From assembly GCF_004795895.1 (NCBI RefSeq), contig NZ_CP039250.1:1922001-1986000 (forward strand): a stretch of DNA of 64,000 nucleotides. Direction: 5' to 3'. The position numbers were made by a program, and so were the translations under genes. Below the pieces are notes generated by a model that saw only the letters and a program-made list of their open reading frames with translations, had not been told where the DNA came from and did not search any database. This DNA is from Sphingopyxis sp. PAMC25046 (GTDB lineage: Bacteria > Pseudomonadota > Alphaproteobacteria > Sphingomonadales > Sphingomonadaceae). Below, one piece after another: positions 31,096 to 40,086 of this stretch. Every line of letters starts with the position of its first letter. Position 1 is the first letter of the stretch.

Positions 31096-32817
31096 TCAGT
31101 GCGGAGTGAAGACCAACTCGGCAACCTCGCAGTCGCTGCAAGCGAGCGCCCGCAGAGTCGCGGCACCGGGGCCCGCAGGCACATCGATGTCGGCGAGCTT
31201 CACGGTCCGCCAAGCGGTGCTGGCCGGAACCGACACGCCAGTTTCGTCGATCCCGATGCGGCCGCCCTTCGCCGTGCGGACGCGCGCCGAGACGGTCCAG
31301 CGGCCGGTCTTTGCGATATCGGCACTGTAGCGCATCCACTCGCCCGTGACGAAGTCGCTGACATAGGGCGTGCCGTCGGCTTCGCGAGAAATGTCGACGC
31401 CGTCGTTGCGGTAGGTGGTTCCGTTGTTCCACGGTGTTCGTTCGCCGCCGGTCGTGACGTGATAATTGGCGTCTACCGTATCGCCATAGGCAACGCCCGG
31501 CGGGCCGAGGTCATAGTCCACGGCCGCGATGGTTAGCGGCTCCGCTGCCAAAGTGCGCGGTGCGAACGCGCGGTAAGTCGGGTCGTGCGGCTGGCGGAAC
31601 ATCGCGTCGATGACATCGGGTTTCGGGATATTCCGGTCGAAGCGCGTGTTCTGGGCAAGTTGCATCATTGCGGCGAAGGCTTCGTCGGCTACGGGCTTCG
31701 GTCCCTTGCCGGTCATCCATAGGGTGATCTTCATCCAGTCGTCGCCGGCGACGATTTCGAGCGGCTGGTTGAAGCCGATTTTCTTGAGCGGCCAGAAATT
31801 CCAGCCGATGCCGCCTTCCTCGACGAGCGCGATCGCGTCGCGGTACCATGCATTGCTGTTCTCGCCCGACTCGCCGAGCCAGATCGGGCGGTTGTAGCTG
31901 GTGCGCAGTGCCTTGATTCCGGCGAGGCTCGCTTCGTCGTTGCGGTTCCAATATTTGTGGAAGCTCAGCACCATATTGGCATCCCACGCCAGCGGCAGGC
32001 CCTGGTAATTATTGCCCCAGCAATTGCCCTCGATGATGACGATATGCTTTTGGTCGACTTCGCGGATAGCGCGGGTGATGCGCTGTTGCAGCGCCCACAC
32101 CGCCTTGTTCTCGGTCTCGTCGCAGCCATTACCCTTGCCGGGGGTCGCGAAGCTCCAGTTAGGCTCGTTGATCAGATCATAGGCGCCGATCCATGGTTCG
32201 TCCCTGTAGCGCGCGGCGAGCTTCTTCCACAGCGCGACGGTCTTGCGCTGGTTCTCCTCGCTCTGCCACAACGAGGGCTTGGCGGGATCGCGGTCGGAGA
32301 TGGCGAGGTCGTTGCCCTGGCCGCCGGGTGCGGCATGGAGGTCGAGGATCAGCCAGATTCGGTTCGCCTTGCTCCATTCGAGCAGGCGGTCGATGCGCCG
32401 GAAACCTTCCTCGCGCCACGTATCCTGACCTGCGTTGGGTTCCTTGTCGGAGGGCAGGGTGAGCTGGTCGAAATGGATCGGCAGGCGCACCGAGTTGAAA
32501 CCCCACTTCGCCATCTGGTCGATGTCGGCGCGGGTCGTATGGTTATCGAGCCAGGCGCGGTAGAATTCTGCCGTCCGTTCCTCGCCGACCAATTCGACGA
32601 GTTTCGCGCGGATCTTATGCTGTTGCCCGACTTCGCCAAGCTTCAGCATATAGCCTTCCTGAAGCATCCAGCCGCCGAGCCCCATGCCGCGCAGGATCAC
32701 GGGCTTGCCCGATCCGTCGACGATTTCGGTGCCCTCGACCTTCAGAAAGCCTTCGGCGTGCGCGGCGGCGGAGCAAAGCAGCGCGGCGAGCGTGACCGCG
32801 GCGGCGTGGAATTTCAT
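31096..32817 (-). CDS. Exported glycoside hydrolase family 5 with C-terminal carbohydrate-binding-like domain
   Basis: The 573-residue protein has a signal peptide (AAAVTLAALLCSAAAHAEG). The GH5 barrel spans about 25-385, with MAKWGFNSVRLPIHF, the acid/base Glu in DLINEPNW and the nucleophile Glu in WLGESGENSN. Residues about 425-573 form a beta-rich domain (AVDYDLGPPGVAYGD, RNDGVDISREADG, VTGEWMRYS) that resembles CBM6-type modules. It should cleave beta-glucans or related polysaccharides outside the inner membrane. It is not beside other carbohydrate genes. Confidence 0.9.
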   Translation of the reverse strand: MKFHAAAVTLAALLCSAAAHAEGFLKVEGTEIVDGSGKPVILRGMGLGGWMLQEGYMLKLGEVGQQHKIRAKLVELVGEERTAEFYRAWLDNHTTRADIDQMAKWGFNSVRLPIHFDQLTLPSDKEPNAGQDTWREEGFRRIDRLLEWSKANRIWLILDLHAAPGGQGNDLAISDRDPAKPSLWQSEENQRKTVALWKKLAARYRDEPWIGAYDLINEPNWSFATPGKGNGCDETENKAVWALQQRITRAIREVDQKHIVIIEGNCWGNNYQGLPLAWDANMVLSFHKYWNRNDEASLAGIKALRTSYNRPIWLGESGENSNAWYRDAIALVEEGGIGWNFWPLKKIGFNQPLEIVAGDDWMKITLWMTGKGPKPVADEAFAAMMQLAQNTRFDRNIPKPDVIDAMFRQPHDPTYRAFAPRTLAAEPLTIAAVDYDLGPPGVAYGDTVDANYHVTTGGERTPWNNGTTYRNDGVDISREADGTPYVSDFVTGEWMRYSADIAKTGRWTVSARVRTAKGGRIGIDETGVSVPASTAWRTVKLADIDVPAGPGAATLRALACSDCEVAELVFTPH

Positions 32818-32897
32818 GATCTCATCCCCGTTTTTGATCTATGGGAACGTTATCAATTTTCGCGTCCGGAGCAAGCGCGACCGCGTGGGTCGGGGTA

Positions 32898-33452
32898 TCA
32901 AAGCTTTGGCAGTGTAACGCCCTTCTGCCCCATATATTTGCCCGCGCGGTCGGCGTAGCTCGTCTCGCAGGGCTCGTTGCCCTGGAGGAAGAGAAACTGG
33001 CAGGCGCCCTCATTGGCATAGATCTTGGCGGGCAGGGGGGTGGTGTTCGAAAATTCGAGCGTCACATGGCCTTCCCAGCCCGGTTCGAGCGGGGTGACGT
33101 TCACGATGATGCCGCAGCGTGCATAGGTCGACTTGCCGAGGCAGATGACGAGCACGTCGCGCGGGATACGGAAATATTCGACCGTGCGCGCCAATGCGAA
33201 GCTGTTCGGCGGAATGATGCAGACGTCGGTTTCGCGGTCGACGAAATTCTTGGGATCGAATTCCTTGGGATCGACCGTGGTCGAATCGATGTTGGTGAAA
33301 ATTTTGAACTCGGGTGCAACGCGCGCGTCATAGCCATAGGAGGAAAGGCCGTAGCTGATGCAGCCGTCGCGGCGCTGCGCCTCGACGAACGGTTCGATCA
33401 TGCCCTGCGTCCGGGCGGCTTCGCGAATCCAGCGATCGGAAAGAATGGCCAT
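32898..33452 (-). CDS. dcd: dCTP deaminase
   Basis: The 184-residue protein has the dCTP deaminase/dUTPase trimer fold, with the family blocks [65 protein letters not shown] shown in parts, and [14 protein letters not shown] at the end. It converts dCTP to dUTP for thymidylate synthesis; the catalytic Glu lies in [10 protein letters not shown]. The length matches the monofunctional enzyme. Cytidine deaminase is the next gene upstream on the same strand, so pyrimidine genes are grouped here. Confidence 0.97.
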   Translation of the reverse strand: MAILSDRWIREAARTQGMIEPFVEAQRRDGCISYGLSSYGYDARVAPEFKIFTNIDSTTVDPKEFDPKNFVDRETDVCIIPPNSFALARTVEYFRIPRDVLVICLGKSTYARCGIIVNVTPLEPGWEGHVTLEFSNTTPLPAKIYANEGACQFLFLQGNEPCETSYADRAGKYMGQKGVTLPKL

Positions 33453-33491
33453 GCGTGTCTCTTGTAAGGGCTGCGCGCGTTGCGCAAGCGG

Positions 33492-33953
33492 TCAGTCGAT
33501 GAGGCCGAGGTCCTTCGGCCCGAAAGCGGCGGGAAGCAGTTCGCTGAGCCTGTAGCTCTTCACCGCCTTGCCGTCGCCCGAGGCGCAATGGACGAGAATG
33601 TCGGTCTTCGACCGTTCGGCGGCTTCGTTGAGGATCTGGCGGCAGCGCCCGCACGGATTGACCGGGGCACTGCCCAGAAGCGCATCGCTGTCGGGACGCC
33701 CGCCGACGATCGCGACCTCGGCGAGTTCGCCGATCCAGCCCTCGTTCGCGATTTTGGCCACCGCCGCCGTTTCGGCGCAGAGCGTCAGGCCATAGCTCGC
33801 ATTTTCGACATTGGCACCGGTCACCACGTCGCCGTTCTTCAAGAGCAGCGCGGCGCCGACATGAAAACCCGAATAGGGCGCATAGGCGCGGCTCGCGGCA
33901 TCGCGCGCCGCGTCGATCAGCGCATCGCGAGTGTCGGGGCGGGTCTTGGTCAT
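33492..33953 (-). CDS. cdd: Cytidine deaminase
   Basis: The 153-residue protein has the zinc-binding deaminase motifs CAETAA and PCGRCRQ and the substrate-binding NVENASYG. It deaminates cytidine and deoxycytidine in pyrimidine salvage. The start overlaps the upstream GH25 gene by ATGA, with AGGAGAG as ribosome site, so it is translationally coupled to it. The dCTP deaminase gene follows after 39 bases. Confidence 0.95.
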   Translation of the reverse strand: MTKTRPDTRDALIDAARDAASRAYAPYSGFHVGAALLLKNGDVVTGANVENASYGLTLCAETAAVAKIANEGWIGELAEVAIVGGRPDSDALLGSAPVNPCGRCRQILNEAAERSKTDILVHCASGDGKAVKSYRLSELLPAAFGPKDLGLID

Positions 33954-34705
33954 CGCATCTCTCCTTGCGGGCGCAGCACGTTCCAGCCGACGGTGCTGTT
34001 GGCGCCCGACAGACGGACATAGTCGTTCGCCTGCCACATCGCCCAGGGATGCGCGCCATAATCCGGTTCGAAGAAATCGCGGCGCAGCCAGGTGGTACGG
34101 GCGATTCCCCGCGTCACCTTATAATCGCTCTCGAACGTCGGGCCCGGCGCGATCAGGCTCTGCTTGCCCATATGCGCCTCGATCTGGGCGAGAAATGTGG
34201 CGAGTTCGGACAGCAAGAGTGCGCGTGTCGGTCGGTCGGGGCAGCGGTCGTCATAATCGAGCCAGACCACGGCGGGCAGCATATCGGCGCGGCGCGGGAC
34301 ATGGCGGATGAAATTGGCGGCCTGATCGGTCGCGAGCTGACAAAGGCTGTAGCGATGAATCGCGCCCGCCTGAACCCCCGCGTTGCGCGCTTCGGCCATG
34401 TTGCGGGCGAATTTCGCGTCGACCCCGCCCGATCCGTCGGTCGCCATGATATAGGCGAATTCGGCGCCTGCGGCCTTGATCGAGCCCCAATGGACGTCGC
34501 CGTTGCCAGCGTCGATCGTCACGCCCTGCGTTGGATAGATGGCGCGGTCGGGCGTCCAGCGCGCCGCCCACCACAGCGCGAGGCCGGCGACTAGGAGCAG
34601 CAGCACGATAACCGCGCCAATCCGGCGCAACAGACGCGCTACCTTCGCGCGCCATGCCGCCGCGGCCTTTGCTGCCTTTCCGCCCCTGATTGCCCCCGCC
34701 TTCAT
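33950..34705 (-). CDS. Membrane-anchored GH25 muramidase (lysozyme)
   Basis: The 251-residue protein starts with a basic cytoplasmic segment and one transmembrane helix (IGAVIVLLLLVAGLALWWAA, about 29-48). The GH25 barrel follows: GVTIDAGNGDVHWGSIKAAGAEFAYIMATDG, then PAVVWLDYDDRCPD, and AMWQAND near the end. In classical GH25 enzymes the first strand carries DxS and the fourth DxE; here they read TIDAG and WLDYDD, so the usual catalytic glutamate position holds Asp. It would cleave or bind peptidoglycan from the periplasmic face. It sits between UPF0262 and cdd, all leftward. Confidence 0.83.
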   Translation of the reverse strand: MKAGAIRGGKAAKAAAAWRAKVARLLRRIGAVIVLLLLVAGLALWWAARWTPDRAIYPTQGVTIDAGNGDVHWGSIKAAGAEFAYIMATDGSGGVDAKFARNMAEARNAGVQAGAIHRYSLCQLATDQAANFIRHVPRRADMLPAVVWLDYDDRCPDRPTRALLLSELATFLAQIEAHMGKQSLIAPGPTFESDYKVTRGIARTTWLRRDFFEPDYGAHPWAMWQANDYVRLSGANSTVGWNVLRPQGEMR

Positions 34706-34707
34706 CG

Positions 34708-35205
34708 TCAGCCCTTGATGTGCAACACGCAGATCAGTGTGAATAATCGCCGCGCGGTGTCGAAATCGACCGCGATCTTGCCGTCGAGCCGGTCCATCAG
34801 CATCTCGGCCGCTTCATTGTGCAGCGCGCGGCGCGCCATGTCGACGGTCTCGATCTGCTGCGCGGTCGAGGTCTTGATCGCCTGATAATAGGAATCGCAG
34901 ATCGCGAAATAATCGCGGATGGGGCGGCGGAAACGCCCGAGACCAAGGATGATCGCCTCGAGCGGGGATCCATCTTCGCGCGCGATTTCAAAGATCAGGC
35001 GGCCGTCCTCGACACGCAACATCAACCGATAGGGGCCGGCATAGCCGTCGGGATGGCCGCGCTGCGGTACGAACTTATTATCCTCGATCAGGTCGAAAAT
35101 CGCGACACGGCGTTCCTGCTCGACGTCGGGATTGCGCCAGACAATCGACCCTTCGTCGAGCTCGACCGAAATGATCCGCTGTTTGGAGGGGTCTGCGTCG
35201 CTCAT
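34708..35205 (-). CDS. UPF0262 family protein
   Basis: The 165-residue protein matches UPF0262 (IISVELDEGSIVWRNPDVEQER, NKFVPQRGHPDGYAGPYRLML, RDYFAICDSYYQAIKTS, ALHNEAAEMLMDRLDGK). The family is almost limited to alphaproteobacteria and has no known function. It is divergent from dnaB and upstream of the GH25 gene, with 2 bases between them. No signal peptide or membrane segment is seen. Confidence 0.9.
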   Translation of the reverse strand: MSDADPSKQRIISVELDEGSIVWRNPDVEQERRVAIFDLIEDNKFVPQRGHPDGYAGPYRLMLRVEDGRLIFEIAREDGSPLEAIILGLGRFRRPIRDYFAICDSYYQAIKTSTAQQIETVDMARRALHNEAAEMLMDRLDGKIAVDFDTARRLFTLICVLHIKG

Positions 35206-35252
35206 GCTGCCTGTGCTTCTACTTGGCGCGCCGCGAAGGGCAAGGGGGCGAC

Positions 35253-35261
35253 TTATTCACA
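35253..35261 (+). promoter_or_regulatory. DnaA box upstream of dnaB
   Basis: TTATTCACA is a perfect match to the DnaA box consensus (TTATNCACA) and lies about 75 bases before the dnaB start codon, in the intergenic region shared with the UPF0262 gene. A single box suggests transcriptional control by DnaA, not an origin. Confidence 0.5.
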
Positions 35262-35335
35262 GCAACCCACAGTTATGATAGCCTGTCGGGCATCACCTGT
35301 TGCGCCGTCCGAAGCGGCACCGCATGAAGGTCGCC

Positions 35336-36847
35336 ATGCCTGAGCTAGCCCTGATCCCGACCCCGGCCAACACCGGGGACGAACGCCAATTACCCCGTAA
35401 TATCGAAGCCGAGGCCGCGTTTCTCGGCGCGATCCTGATCGACAACCGAGTCGTCGAGGATTTGCCGGTTGCGCTGACCCCCGACCATTTCTTCGAACCG
35501 CTTCACGGCCGCATCTTTCAGCAGACGATGGCGCTCATCGAGCGCAACAGCATCGCGACACCGGTGACGCTGAAGCCTTATTTCGAGGCCGACGAGGCGA
35601 TGAAGGCGGTCGGCGGGGTCGGTTATCTTGCGCAGCTGACCGGCAGCGGTGCGGGTCTGATCGGCGCGCGCGACTTTGCCCGGCAGATTTTCGATCTCGC
35701 GCTGCTTCGCGAACTTGCGGGGGTCGGGCGCACACTCGTCGACAATGCGCTCGACACGAGCGAGCGCGTCGACCCGCAGGCGCAGATCGAGGAGGCCGAA
35801 ACCGCGCTCTACCGTGTCGCGGGCGGCGAGGCCGAGATGGGGTCGGTCAAGAATTTCAGCCAGGCGAGCCTCACCGCGCTGCAGGCGGCCGAGCGGGCGC
35901 TCAATTCTGGTGGGCATCTGTCGGGGATCACCACCGGGATCGCGAGCATGAACGCCAAGATCGGCGGCATGCACAATTCGGACTTGATGATCCTCGCCGG
36001 CCGCCCGGGCATGGGCAAGACCTCGTTCGCGACCAACATCGCCTATAATGCCGCCGAACGCTGGCGCCGCGACGAGGAAGACGGCATTCCGCCCGAGAAG
36101 AATATGGGCGCAAAGGTCGCCTTCTTCAGCCTCGAGATGTCGGCCGACCAACTCGCGACGCGCGTGCTCGCCGAACAATCGGGCGTGTCGGGCGAAGCGC
36201 TGCGCATGGGCAAGATCAGCAAGGAGCAGTTCCAGCAATTGAGCCGCGCGGCGCAAGCGCTACAGACACTGCCTTTGTTCATCGACGATACGCCGGGGCT
36301 GACGATCGCGGGGCTGCGCACGCGCGCGCGTCGCCTGCAGCGGCGCCACGGCATCGGTTTCATCGTCGTCGACTATCTCCAGCTCTTGCAGGGCTCGTCG
36401 AAAAGCGGCGATAACCGCGTGCAGGAAATTTCGGAAATTTCGCGTGGCTTAAAGACCTTGGCGAAAGAACTTAATGTCCCTGTGATGGCGCTCTCGCAGC
36501 TCAGCCGCCAGGTCGAAAGCCGCGAGGACAAGCGTCCGCAGCTCTCCGACCTTCGCGAATCGGGCTCGATCGAACAGGATGCCGACATGGTGCTCTTCGT
36601 GTTCCGCGAGGATTATTATGTCGCGGCGCGCGAGCCCAAACGCCCGGTCGAGGGCGACGACGTGAAAATCCACGCACAGCATGAGGAATGGGCGGCCGAG
36701 ATGGAGCGCGTCTTCGGCCTCGCCGAAGTCATCGTCGCCAAATCGCGTCACGGTTCGACCGGCAAGGTGCGCCTGCACTTCGAAGCGAAGACGACCAAGT
36801 TCAGCGACCTCGCCGACGACAGCATGGCCTATGATGATTATGAATAG
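35336..36847 (+). CDS. dnaB: Replicative DNA helicase DnaB
   Basis: The 503-residue protein has the N-terminal DnaB domain (RNIEAEAAFLGAILID to about 150), the linker and the RecA-like ATPase: Walker A GRPGMGKTSFATN, Walker B IVVDYLQLLQG, SQLSRQVESREDKRPQLSDLRESGSIEQDADMV carries the arginine-finger and B-M motifs. It unwinds the fork as a hexamer. I chose the ATG of MPELALIP (AAGG five bases ahead); another in-frame ATG lies 4 codons upstream. A 15-residue insert (RWRRDEEDGIPPEKN) follows Walker A, as in related alphaproteobacteria. Confidence 0.97.
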   Translation: MPELALIPTPANTGDERQLPRNIEAEAAFLGAILIDNRVVEDLPVALTPDHFFEPLHGRIFQQTMALIERNSIATPVTLKPYFEADEAMKAVGGVGYLAQLTGSGAGLIGARDFARQIFDLALLRELAGVGRTLVDNALDTSERVDPQAQIEEAETALYRVAGGEAEMGSVKNFSQASLTALQAAERALNSGGHLSGITTGIASMNAKIGGMHNSDLMILAGRPGMGKTSFATNIAYNAAERWRRDEEDGIPPEKNMGAKVAFFSLEMSADQLATRVLAEQSGVSGEALRMGKISKEQFQQLSRAAQALQTLPLFIDDTPGLTIAGLRTRARRLQRRHGIGFIVVDYLQLLQGSSKSGDNRVQEISEISRGLKTLAKELNVPVMALSQLSRQVESREDKRPQLSDLRESGSIEQDADMVLFVFREDYYVAAREPKRPVEGDDVKIHAQHEEWAAEMERVFGLAEVIVAKSRHGSTGKVRLHFEAKTTKFSDLADDSMAYDDYE

Positions 36848-36853
36848 GTCGAG

Positions 36854-37657
36854 TTAGAAGGCCGGATCGTTCGCCGGATCGTCGTCGACCGGGGTAACTT
36901 CGCTGTGGATGCCGCATTCGGTCTTGTCCCAGCCGCGCCAGCGGCCCGAGCGCGGGTCTTCGCCGGGCTTGACCTTCGACGTGCAGGGCGAGCAGCCGAT
37001 CGACGGATAGCCTTCGGCTTCCAGCGGGTGGCGCGGTAGGTCGTGCGCGGCGAAATAATCGTCGAGCATCTCGCGCGTCCAGTTGGCAAGCGGGTTGAAC
37101 TTGAGCCGGCCGGTCGAGCCGTCGAGCTCGAAGCGCGCGAGCCCCTGCCGCGTCGCGGACTGGAACCCCTTGCGGCCCGTGATCGACGTGTCGAAATCGG
37201 TCAGCGCCTTTTCGAGTGGCTTGACCTTGCGGATTTCGCAGCAGCCGTCGGGGTCGTAGGACCAGCGCAGCTCGGTCGCGTCCTTTTGCGCGAGGTCTTC
37301 GGCATCGGGGGTCAGGTTGACGATGTTGAGATTCAGCTTCGCCGCCAGCTCGTCACGGTAAGCGAGAGTCTCGGGGAAATGCTTGCCGGTGTCGAGGAAC
37401 AAAACCGGCATGCCGGGCGCAGTCTGTGCCACGAGATGGAGCAGCACCGCGCTTTCGGCCCCGAAGCTGGAGACGATCGCGGTTTCGCCGAGCAGGCCCG
37501 CACCGATCACGCTCGCGACGATTTCGGCGGCGTCCTGGCCGCGGAACAAATTGTTGAGCCGGATGACGTCGGCTTGCGTGAAGCGCGGCGCGACGTCGAT
37601 GCGGTCGCGGGTGCGGTCTTCGCCGGCTTTGGGGAGAGAGTGTTTCACGTCAGCCAT
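36854..37657 (-). CDS. cysH: Adenylyl-sulfate (APS/PAPS) reductase
   Basis: The 267-residue protein has the PAPS reductase fold with SSFGAESAVLLHL and the KHFPET segment. Two cysteine pairs (GCCEIRKVKPL and GCSPCTSKV) indicate the [4Fe-4S] cluster of the APS-using bacterial type, and a C-terminal KTECGIH carries the catalytic cysteine. It reduces activated sulfate to sulfite. Last gene of the leftward sulfur operon, overlapping DUF934 by 8 bases; it ends 6 bases from dnaB. Confidence 0.95.
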   Translation of the reverse strand: MADVKHSLPKAGEDRTRDRIDVAPRFTQADVIRLNNLFRGQDAAEIVASVIGAGLLGETAIVSSFGAESAVLLHLVAQTAPGMPVLFLDTGKHFPETLAYRDELAAKLNLNIVNLTPDAEDLAQKDATELRWSYDPDGCCEIRKVKPLEKALTDFDTSITGRKGFQSATRQGLARFELDGSTGRLKFNPLANWTREMLDDYFAAHDLPRHPLEAEGYPSIGCSPCTSKVKPGEDPRSGRWRGWDKTECGIHSEVTPVDDDPANDPAF

Positions 37658-38063
37658 GCCTTAATTTCCATATCGGCACCGCACCGTCGGCGGCGCCCTG
37701 ATAATGTTCGGGCCAGCGCGTTAGCGCCGCCTCGACATCGGCGGGATTGAGCGCCTTTTCGGGCGCGAAGCTGTCGAAGCCGCAACGCTTCATATAGGCG
37801 ATCTGGTCGACGAGGACGTCGCCCTGAGCGCGCAGTTCGCCGGTATAGCCCGCCTCGCGTAGGATGCGCGCCGACGAATAGCCCCGACCGTCGCGGAACT
37901 TGGGAAAGGCGACCTCGATCAGCGCGAGCCGGTCCAGATGCGGGATCAGCGCGCGCGCATCCTCGTCGGGCTCGAGCCGCACCGCGGTCGCGTTCGATTG
38001 CGACAGGAAAGCGTCGAGCGTGACGCAGGGTTCCTCACCCGATTGAAGGGCCGTATCAGTCAT
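37650..38063 (-). CDS. DUF934 protein of the sulfate-assimilation operon
   Basis: The 137-residue protein matches DUF934 (LDRLALIEVAFPKFRDGRGYSSARILRE, GELRAQGDVLVDQIAYMKRCGFDSF). The family is found between sulfite reductase and cysH in many proteobacteria and is thought to help sulfite reduction; no enzyme activity is known. It overlaps the RidA-like gene by ATGA upstream and cysH by 8 bases downstream. Confidence 0.9.
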   Translation of the reverse strand: MTDTALQSGEEPCVTLDAFLSQSNATAVRLEPDEDARALIPHLDRLALIEVAFPKFRDGRGYSSARILREAGYTGELRAQGDVLVDQIAYMKRCGFDSFAPEKALNPADVEAALTRWPEHYQGAADGAVPIWKLRHG

Positions 38064-38461
38064 TCGCTTTCTCCCGGGATGCGCGCGATCACCTTGATTT
38101 CGAAGGTGAAGCCGGACAGCCAGGTCACGCCCACCGCCGTAATGTTCGGATAGGGCTTTCCGCCCCAATTCGCCCCAAGCACCGGGAATATCGTGTCGAA
38201 ATTCCGGTCGGGATCGATCATGAACAGCGTCACGTCGACCACCTCTTCAAAACTCGACCCGGCGGCCTTCAGGATCGCGTTCAGATTGTCGAAGGCGAGC
38301 TGCACCTGCGCGGCAAGGTCGGGTTCGGGCGAGCCGTCGAGCCGCGCGCCGACCTGCCCCGATACGAACAGGAAGCCGTTGGAACGGATCGCGGGCGAAT
38401 AGCGATGCGCCTCGTAGAGCGCATGGGGTTCGGGCGGGAAAACCGCGTCGCGCTCAGCCAT
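38060..38461 (-). CDS. RidA-family protein (YjgH-like, without the deaminase arginine)
   Basis: The 133-residue protein has the YjgF/RidA fold (RSNGFLFVSGQVGARLDG, DLAAQVQLAFDNLNAILKAAGSS, VVDVTLFMIDP). At the place of the catalytic arginine of RidA enamine deaminases it reads PYPNITAVGV, as in YjgH-type members, so deamination of 2-aminoacrylate is not expected. It overlaps the reductase gene by 8 bases and DUF934 by 4, so it is firmly part of the sulfur operon. That placement is unusual and suggests a role in cysteine or serine metabolite handling. Confidence 0.88.
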   Translation of the reverse strand: MAERDAVFPPEPHALYEAHRYSPAIRSNGFLFVSGQVGARLDGSPEPDLAAQVQLAFDNLNAILKAAGSSFEEVVDVTLFMIDPDRNFDTIFPVLGANWGGKPYPNITAVGVTWLSGFTFEIKVIARIPGESE

Positions 38462-40085
38462 AGATCGCCTCCTTGAAGGGGGCCATGCCGACGCGGCGAT
38501 AGGTGTCGACGAAGCGCTCGCCTTCGGTCCGTTCGGCAAGATATTTGTCGGTGACGCGCTCGATCGCATCGACGATGCCGTCCTCGTCGAAGCCCGGACC
38601 GGTGATGGTACCGAGCGACACATCCTCCGCGCCCGATCCGCCGAGCAAAAGCTGGTAGTTTTCCGTGCCTTTGCGATCGACCCCAAGGATGCCGATGTGG
38701 CCCGCATGGTGATGCCCGCAGGCGTTGATGCAGCCCGAAATCTTGAGCTTGAGTTCGCCCAGTTCCTTCTGCCGGCCGAGGTCCGAAAAGCGCGTCGCGA
38801 TCTTCTGCGCGACCGGGATCGAGCGCGCGTTGGCAAGGCTGCAATAGTCGAGCCCGGGGCAGGCGATGATGTCGCTGATCAGGTCGAGGTTCGGCGTCGC
38901 GAGCCCGGCGGCGTCGAGCGCCTGCCAGATCGCGTAGAGGTCGGCCTTGCGGACGTGCGGCAGCACGATGTTCTGCGCGTGGGTGACGCGCAGTTCGTCG
39001 TGGCTGTACTTCTCCGCGAGGTCGGCCATCAGGTCGATCTGTGCCGAGCTGGCGTCGCCGGGGATGCCGCCGACGGGTTTCAGGCTGATATTGACGATCG
39101 CATGGCCCGGTACCTTGTGTGCGGCGACATTCTGGTCGACCCACACGGCGAAGTCGGGATCGCTGCGGTCGATTTCGTCCGAAGCCGAAGCGTCGAGCGG
39201 AGGCGAAGCGAATTGCGCAGCGATGCGGTCGAACTCGGCCTTTGGCGGGTCGATGCCGAGCGACTTCACATGCGCGAATTCCTCCTCGACCTGGCGGCGA
39301 TATTCGTCGGCGCCGAGCTCGTGGAGCAGGATCTTGATACGCGCCTTGTAAATATTGTCGCGGCGGCCGTAGCGATTGTACACGCGCAGGCACGCCTCAG
39401 CATAGCTCAGCATGTCTTCGAGCGGGACAAAATCCTTGATCAGCGGCGCGATCATCGGGGTGCGGCCCATGCCGCCGCCGACGTAGAAGGCGGCGCCGTG
39501 CTGCCCGTCCTTTTCGACAATCTGGATGCCGATGTCGTGAAGGCGCATCGCGGCGCGATCCTCGTCGGCTGCGATCACCGCAATCTTGAACTTGCGCGGC
39601 AAATAGCTGAATTCGGGGTGAAAGCTCGACCATTGGCGGAGCAATTCGGCCCACGGGCGCGGATCGGTGATCTCGTCGGCAGCCGCGCCGGCCCACTGGT
39701 CCGAACTGATGTTGCGGATGCAATTGCCGCTCGTCTGGATCGCGTGCATTTCGACCGACGCGAGGTCTTCGAGAATCGCGGGCGCGTCCTCCAGCTTGAT
39801 CCAGTTATACTGGATATTCTGGCGCGTGGTGAAATGGCCATAATCGCGGTCGTATTTGCGCGCGATATGCGCCAGCATCCGCATCTGTCGGCTGTCGAGC
39901 GTGCCATAGGGCACCGCGACGCGCAGCATATAGGCGTGAAGCTGGAGGTAGAGGCCGTTCATCAGCCGCAGCGGCTTGAACTGGTCCTCGGTGATCTCGC
40001 CGGCAAGACGGCGCTTCACCTGGTCCGAAAATTCGGCGATGCGGGCGGCGACCATCGCATGATCATATTCGTCATATTTGTACAT
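38454..40085 (-). CDS. cysI: Nitrite/sulfite reductase (assimilatory sulfite reductase hemoprotein)
   Basis: The 543-residue protein has the two ferredoxin-like halves (RQNIQYNWIKLED in the first, THAQNIVLPHV in the second) and the siroheme-[4Fe-4S] ligands in ACPGLDYCSLA and GCINACGHHH. It reduces sulfite to sulfide in six electrons. Its place between DUF2849 and cysH favours sulfite over nitrite. It starts one base after the DUF2849 stop and overlaps the RidA-like gene. Confidence 0.95.
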   Translation of the reverse strand: MYKYDEYDHAMVAARIAEFSDQVKRRLAGEITEDQFKPLRLMNGLYLQLHAYMLRVAVPYGTLDSRQMRMLAHIARKYDRDYGHFTTRQNIQYNWIKLEDAPAILEDLASVEMHAIQTSGNCIRNISSDQWAGAAADEITDPRPWAELLRQWSSFHPEFSYLPRKFKIAVIAADEDRAAMRLHDIGIQIVEKDGQHGAAFYVGGGMGRTPMIAPLIKDFVPLEDMLSYAEACLRVYNRYGRRDNIYKARIKILLHELGADEYRRQVEEEFAHVKSLGIDPPKAEFDRIAAQFASPPLDASASDEIDRSDPDFAVWVDQNVAAHKVPGHAIVNISLKPVGGIPGDASSAQIDLMADLAEKYSHDELRVTHAQNIVLPHVRKADLYAIWQALDAAGLATPNLDLISDIIACPGLDYCSLANARSIPVAQKIATRFSDLGRQKELGELKLKISGCINACGHHHAGHIGILGVDRKGTENYQLLLGGSGAEDVSLGTITGPGFDEDGIVDAIERVTDKYLAERTEGERFVDTYRRVGMAPFKEAIYG

Positions 40086-40086
40086 G

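Noticed and set aside
35206-35335. Replication origin near dnaB
   Set aside because: Only one DnaA box is visible, and there is no AT-rich unwinding region or box cluster.
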